Part shown: positions 60,966-64,000 of the stretch, piece after piece
Position numbering within the stretch: the first letter of the stretch is position 1
Layout of the letters: every line of letters begins with the position of its first letter
Assembly: GCF_023715845.1 (NCBI RefSeq)
Contig: NZ_JAMBOR010000011.1
Location: forward strand, 1 to 64,000
Direction: 5' to 3'
Origin: Fictibacillus phosphorivorans
GTDB taxonomy: Bacteria > Bacillota > Bacilli > Bacillales > Fictibacillaceae
Length of the DNA stretch: 64,000 bases
Made by a program: the position numbers and the translations under genes
Notes under the pieces: model-generated
Told to the model about the DNA's origin: nothing
The model's database searches: none
Seen by the model: only the letters and a program-made list of their open reading frames with translations

Positions 60966-62453
60966 TTATGCTTTAAAGTTTCGAACAAACGTGGTTAATG
61001 TTCGGACCATTACCCCTGTTGCACCTTTTGGACCAAGCTCAGATGCTTTCGAGGAATATGCTGTTCCTGCGATATCCAAATGAACCCAGGGTGTTTTCTC
61101 TGCGAACTCTCCTACAAATAATCCGCCTGTTATCGCATGACCCAGCTTTCCGGTAGAATTGTTAAGATCAGCGACATCACTTGATTTCAGCATATCTTTG
61201 TATGGCTGGAAACTAGGGAGCAGCCATAAAAACTCCGCTTCATCTTCTGCGGACTGTTTAATATGCTCATAAAAACGTTCATCGTTCGTTAATGCACCTG
61301 TTGTACAATCACCAAGGGCTACTAAAACGCCCCCTGTTAACGTTGCAACGTCTACGATGAATTCCGCTCCTTGTTCTTTTGCGTACGTAATCGCATCACC
61401 AAGAATTAGGCGTCCTTCAGCATCCGTATTACGCACTTCGATCGTTTTACCGCTTAAAGAAGTGATAACATCACCTGGTTTCATGGCAGATCCGTTTACA
61501 AGGTTTTCTGAAGATGGAATGACAAACATTATATTAATTTCAGGCTTCAAACGACCGATCGCTTCCATGGCACCAAGCACTGCAGCACTTCCACCCATGT
61601 CGCTTTTCATCTCGTGCATGTTTAATGCAGGTTTGATCGAGTAACCGCCGGCATCAAAGGTTAAACCCTTTCCTACTAAAGCAACTACTGAATCCCATGT
61701 TTTTCGTCCTTGGTATTTTACGGTGATCAACTTAGGCGGCTGGTCTGAACCTTGACTTACAGCAAGGATACCTCCCATCCCCAACTTCTCCATATCTTCT
61801 TTTTCTAAGATTTCATATTCCATCCCGTATTCTAAAGCCACATCGATTGCTTCCGCTGCAAGGTCTGTCGGTGTCAGCAAATTGGCTGGTGTGTTCACGA
61901 GATCACGTGCTAGATTAATACCTTTCGCATACGCATAACCGCTCGTTAGGCCAGTTTCTGCTTCTCTACTTTCTGTATATACCGTAACTTTCTCAAGCTT
62001 TTTTTGGGGTTCATTCGATTTCTTCTTATAGTTCTCAAATTGATATGACGAAGTTCCTGCCGCTTCACTAAAAGCATGAGCAAGTTTTTCCTCTGATAAT
62101 TGGTCACTCTTAAAAGTATCCAGAAGTATTGAAAAATGAGTTCTCTTCTCTTTTAAAATCTCTTGAATCGCTCTTCCGAATGTATTTCTTACTCTGTCAT
62201 ATGTAAGCTCTTCTTTTTTTCCTAAACCAGCAAAATAAATTCGTTTTGTACCAAACTGATTGAATGTGTTTAATTTTTTTATACTTTTAAATTTATTTGA
62301 AAGGTCACCGTCTTTAATCAGTTCTGTGATGTGACCTTTAAGCTCTTCATCTATATCCGCCAGCACTCCAGAGAGTTTAGGTTCTTGAAATAAACCGACC
62401 AGTAGGACTTCTTCTTGTTCTTTCGCATTCCATGGATGTCTTATCGTAAACAC
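60966..62453 (-). CDS. pepA: Leucyl aminopeptidase (M17)
   Basis: The 495-residue cytosolic aminopeptidase has the M17 metal sites VGKGLTFDAGGYSIKP and MKSDMGGSAAVLGAMEA, the signature NTDAEGRLILGDAITYA, and the bicarbonate-site Arg in that motif. The N-terminal domain (first 160 residues) is the usual macro-like fold. It corresponds to B. subtilis YuiE. The start is GTG after GGGGGAACTTTAAC. It releases N-terminal amino acids from peptides. Confidence 0.94.
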   Translation of the reverse strand: MFTIRHPWNAKEQEEVLLVGLFQEPKLSGVLADIDEELKGHITELIKDGDLSNKFKSIKKLNTFNQFGTKRIYFAGLGKKEELTYDRVRNTFGRAIQEILKEKRTHFSILLDTFKSDQLSEEKLAHAFSEAAGTSSYQFENYKKKSNEPQKKLEKVTVYTESREAETGLTSGYAYAKGINLARDLVNTPANLLTPTDLAAEAIDVALEYGMEYEILEKEDMEKLGMGGILAVSQGSDQPPKLITVKYQGRKTWDSVVALVGKGLTFDAGGYSIKPALNMHEMKSDMGGSAAVLGAMEAIGRLKPEINIMFVIPSSENLVNGSAMKPGDVITSLSGKTIEVRNTDAEGRLILGDAITYAKEQGAEFIVDVATLTGGVLVALGDCTTGALTNDERFYEHIKQSAEDEAEFLWLLPSFQPYKDMLKSSDVADLNNSTGKLGHAITGGLFVGEFAEKTPWVHLDIAGTAYSSKASELGPKGATGVMVRTLTTFVRNFKA

Positions 62454-62534
62454 GTTAAAGTTCCCCCTTGTACATTTTCTTCCTTACCCAATCATTATAC
62501 TCTTTCTTTTAGAATATTTCGAATTCCCCATGTA

Positions 62535-62912
62535 TTATTCTTCTAAATTCATAAAGTATGTCGGCAAGGCAGGGAGATTTTTTGCTGCGGTGAACGGAAC
62601 TCTATCTATATCAAGTGGCATTAAATCTAGACATTGATCAATAAAATGAAGGACTTCCTCTACATTTAAATTCCAAAATCGAGGGGTGTAAGGATCCAAA
62701 TAGACCTTTGCGACTTTCATCATCTCACGTGCACCTTTTACATTGCCATATTCATAATGATATAAAGCAACAGTCATTTGTAAGAGACCCTTAATAAACA
62801 GATTGCTTCGGTCTGTAAGCCAGATCGCCTCTAATAAATCATGCCCTGTGTAATAGTCTCCTTCATTAAATACAACAAAAAACTCATAATACTCTTGAGA
62901 AAAAAAGTCCAT
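62535..62912 (-). CDS. DUF309-family protein
   Basis: The 125-residue protein has the family motif FNEGDYYTGHDLLEAIWLTD, in which His and Glu could bind a metal, followed by FIKGLLQMTVALYHYEYGNV and AREMMKVAKVYLDPY. It is all-helical and cytosolic, and its function is unknown. The ATG at 62912 follows GGAGGGGTGAAG; earlier in-frame codons lack a ribosome binding site. It is monocistronic. Confidence 0.85.
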   Translation of the reverse strand: MDFFSQEYYEFFVVFNEGDYYTGHDLLEAIWLTDRSNLFIKGLLQMTVALYHYEYGNVKGAREMMKVAKVYLDPYTPRFWNLNVEEVLHFIDQCLDLMPLDIDRVPFTAAKNLPALPTYFMNLEE

Positions 62913-63024
62913 CTTCACCCCTCCATCCATCTTCATGTTATCAGAGATTGAACACCATTCAAATCGGGTAACAACTATCTAAATAAGCCATACTATAAAC
63001 CACCACAATGAGAGGGAGCCATTT

Positions 63025-63507
63025 ATGTCTGATCTATTCTTGAACTTTCCATTAATTGCAGCTTTATTAGGTGTTTTTTCTGCACAATTCCTAAAAATAC
63101 CGATCCACTATTTTCAAACTAGACAAATTAAATGGGGCTTATTTATAAGTACTGGTGGAATGCCAAGTTCACACTCCGCTTCCGTTACATCTCTTGCGAC
63201 TGCAGTGGGTGCCCTTCATGGCGTAGGTTCTACTCTTTTTGCTATTGCGACTATGTTTGCCATTATAGTCATGTATGATGCGAAAGGTATTCGTTGGCAT
63301 GCAGGAGAACAAGCTGCGGTATTGAATGATTTAGTAGAAGAATTCAGAGATCACGTTAAGGAAACGAATAAACAGTTTGAACAGAAAGATGTTGAAGAGC
63401 AAAGAAAAGAGTTAAAAGAGCTATTAGGACACAGTCCTAAAGAGGTGTTCTTTGGCGGTTTGCTTGGAATCTTACAAACATTAATCTTATCGTGGCTCTT
63501 TTTATAA
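63025..63507 (+). CDS. yuiD: Divergent PAP2-family membrane protein YuiD (DUF212)
   Basis: The 160-residue protein has four membrane segments. STGGMPSSHSASVTSLATAV is the phosphatase-like core with the His of the PAP2 family, and FAIIVMYDAKGIRWHAGEQA is the second conserved part. The C-terminus ends with FFGGLLGILQTLILSWLF after a charged helix. B. subtilis YuiD is the same length and lies next to pepA/yuiE. The substrate is unknown. The ATG follows AGAGGGAGCCATTT. Confidence 0.92.
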   Translation: MSDLFLNFPLIAALLGVFSAQFLKIPIHYFQTRQIKWGLFISTGGMPSSHSASVTSLATAVGALHGVGSTLFAIATMFAIIVMYDAKGIRWHAGEQAAVLNDLVEEFRDHVKETNKQFEQKDVEEQRKELKELLGHSPKEVFFGGLLGILQTLILSWLFL

Positions 63508-63523
63508 GAGGAGGTACCGTGTT

Positions 63524-64000
63524 TTGAAACTGGTCTCAATTTGTCCGAGCAATACTGAGCTTCTTCACTTTTTAGGGGCAGCTTCTGATTTGATTGGAGT
63601 GGACGACTTTTCAGACTGGCCATCAGACGTTGAACAACTGCCGCGATTAGGTCCTGACTTATCGATCGATATGAACAAACTAGAGGCTTTAGAACCCGAT
63701 TTAGTTTTAGCTAGTTTAAGTGTACCCGGAATGGAAAAGAACATTGAAGAATTAAAAATGCGAAACATTCCGCATGTTATCTATGATCCACAGTCATTGG
63801 CTGATATTCAAAACGATCTGCTGGACTTAGGGAAAAGGGTCAACAAAATGGATTCAGCCCTTCAAGCCGTGAAATGGATGAAGAATGAAATAGAAGAATA
63901 TAAGAAAATTAGTGAAACTCTTCGTCACCGTAAAAGAATCTATTTCGAATGGTGGCCAAAACCTGTTTTCACACCTGGGAAGATAAATTGGCTGACAGAG
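63524..64000 (+). CDS. Cobalamin-binding-type (BtuF-like) protein, 5' part
   Basis: The TTG at 63524 is nine nt after GAGGAGG. The frame stays open for 159 codons to the window end. It reads KLVSICPSNTELLHFLGAAS, DLIGVDDFSDWPSDVEQLPR and EPDLVLASLSVPGMEKNIEE, which is the BtuF/FecB-type periplasmic-binding fold used for vitamin B12 or siderophores. There is no signal peptide or lipobox, so this is one of the cytosolic or leaderless relatives. Only the N-terminal lobe and part of the long connecting helix are present. It lies 17 bp after yuiD. Confidence 0.8.
   Translation, partial: MKLVSICPSNTELLHFLGAASDLIGVDDFSDWPSDVEQLPRLGPDLSIDMNKLEALEPDLVLASLSVPGMEKNIEELKMRNIPHVIYDPQSLADIQNDLLDLGKRVNKMDSALQAVKWMKNEIEEYKKISETLRHRKRIYFEWWPKPVFTPGKINWLTE

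Overview
The window is chromosomal DNA from a low-G+C, endospore-forming Bacillaceae bacterium. Evidence is the A+T-rich sequence, strong AGGAGG ribosome binding sites, frequent TTG/GTG starts, a GerA/GerB/GerC germinant receptor operon, CotF-like coat proteins, YjcZ-like small spore proteins, and gene order shared with the yug and yui regions of Bacillus subtilis (yugF, yugI, yuzA, yugJ, pgi, yugN, yugO, mstX; yuiF, pepA/yuiE, yuiD). A genus such as Fictibacillus would fit but cannot be proven from the sequence alone.

Layout. 0-2.7 kb: a partial gene, a DnaQ-type exonuclease, a lipoprotein and a small spore-type membrane protein. 2.7-13.9 kb: a cell-wall amino-sugar recycling region on the minus strand, in three transcription blocks. 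These are secreted nagZ-namZ; nagA-nagB-nagR; and murP-mupG-murQ-nagE. Two identical NagR (dre) operators and two CcpA (cre) sites lie in front of them. The secreted enzymes NagZ and NamZ release GlcNAc and MurNAc, the PTS proteins MurP and NagE import and phosphorylate them, and MupG, MurQ, NagA and NagB carry the products to fructose-6-phosphate. 14.0-19.3 kb: a tRNA-Ala(GGC) gene whose 3' part plus terminator is repeated 5,130 bp downstream. The interval looks like an integrated island without an integrase. It holds a group II intron relic, a membrane-tailed serine hydrolase, a two-component system and decayed ORFs. 19.4-29.3 kb: a small orphan protein, a sodium:solute symporter with its small partner, a phosphodiesterase, an UMF1 transporter, a YhgE/Pip protein and spore coat proteins. 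29.3-37.4 kb: an M14 carboxypeptidase, small membrane proteins, FNT and EamA transporters, an amino-acid ABC transporter and a kinase remnant.

37.4-50.6 kb is the yug-like block. Mistic (mstX) and the YugO potassium channel flank an inserted sigI/rsgI pair in which the SigI protein has no sigma-2 domain. Then come yugN, pgi, yugJ, yuzA, yugI, asnB, an aspartase/fumarase and a YugF-like hydrolase, the last overlapping the gerA-gerB-gerC operon (50.6-54.2 kb). 54.2-64.0 kb: a CvfC/YpgR protein, kynU-kynB behind a full-consensus cre, a CapA-like protein, yuiF, pepA, a DUF309 protein, yuiD and the start of a cobalamin-binding-type protein.

The least explained items are two intergenic arrays with a 20-21 nt period (29.5 and 48.8 kb, plus a two-unit case at 31.1 kb), the sigma-2-less SigI/RsgI pair with an Asp-Pro in place of the usual autocleavage Asn-Pro, and the tRNA-Ala island. 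Start codons were chosen from ribosome binding site spacing and family N-termini. All family assignments come from reading motifs and remembered homologues; no database search was run.
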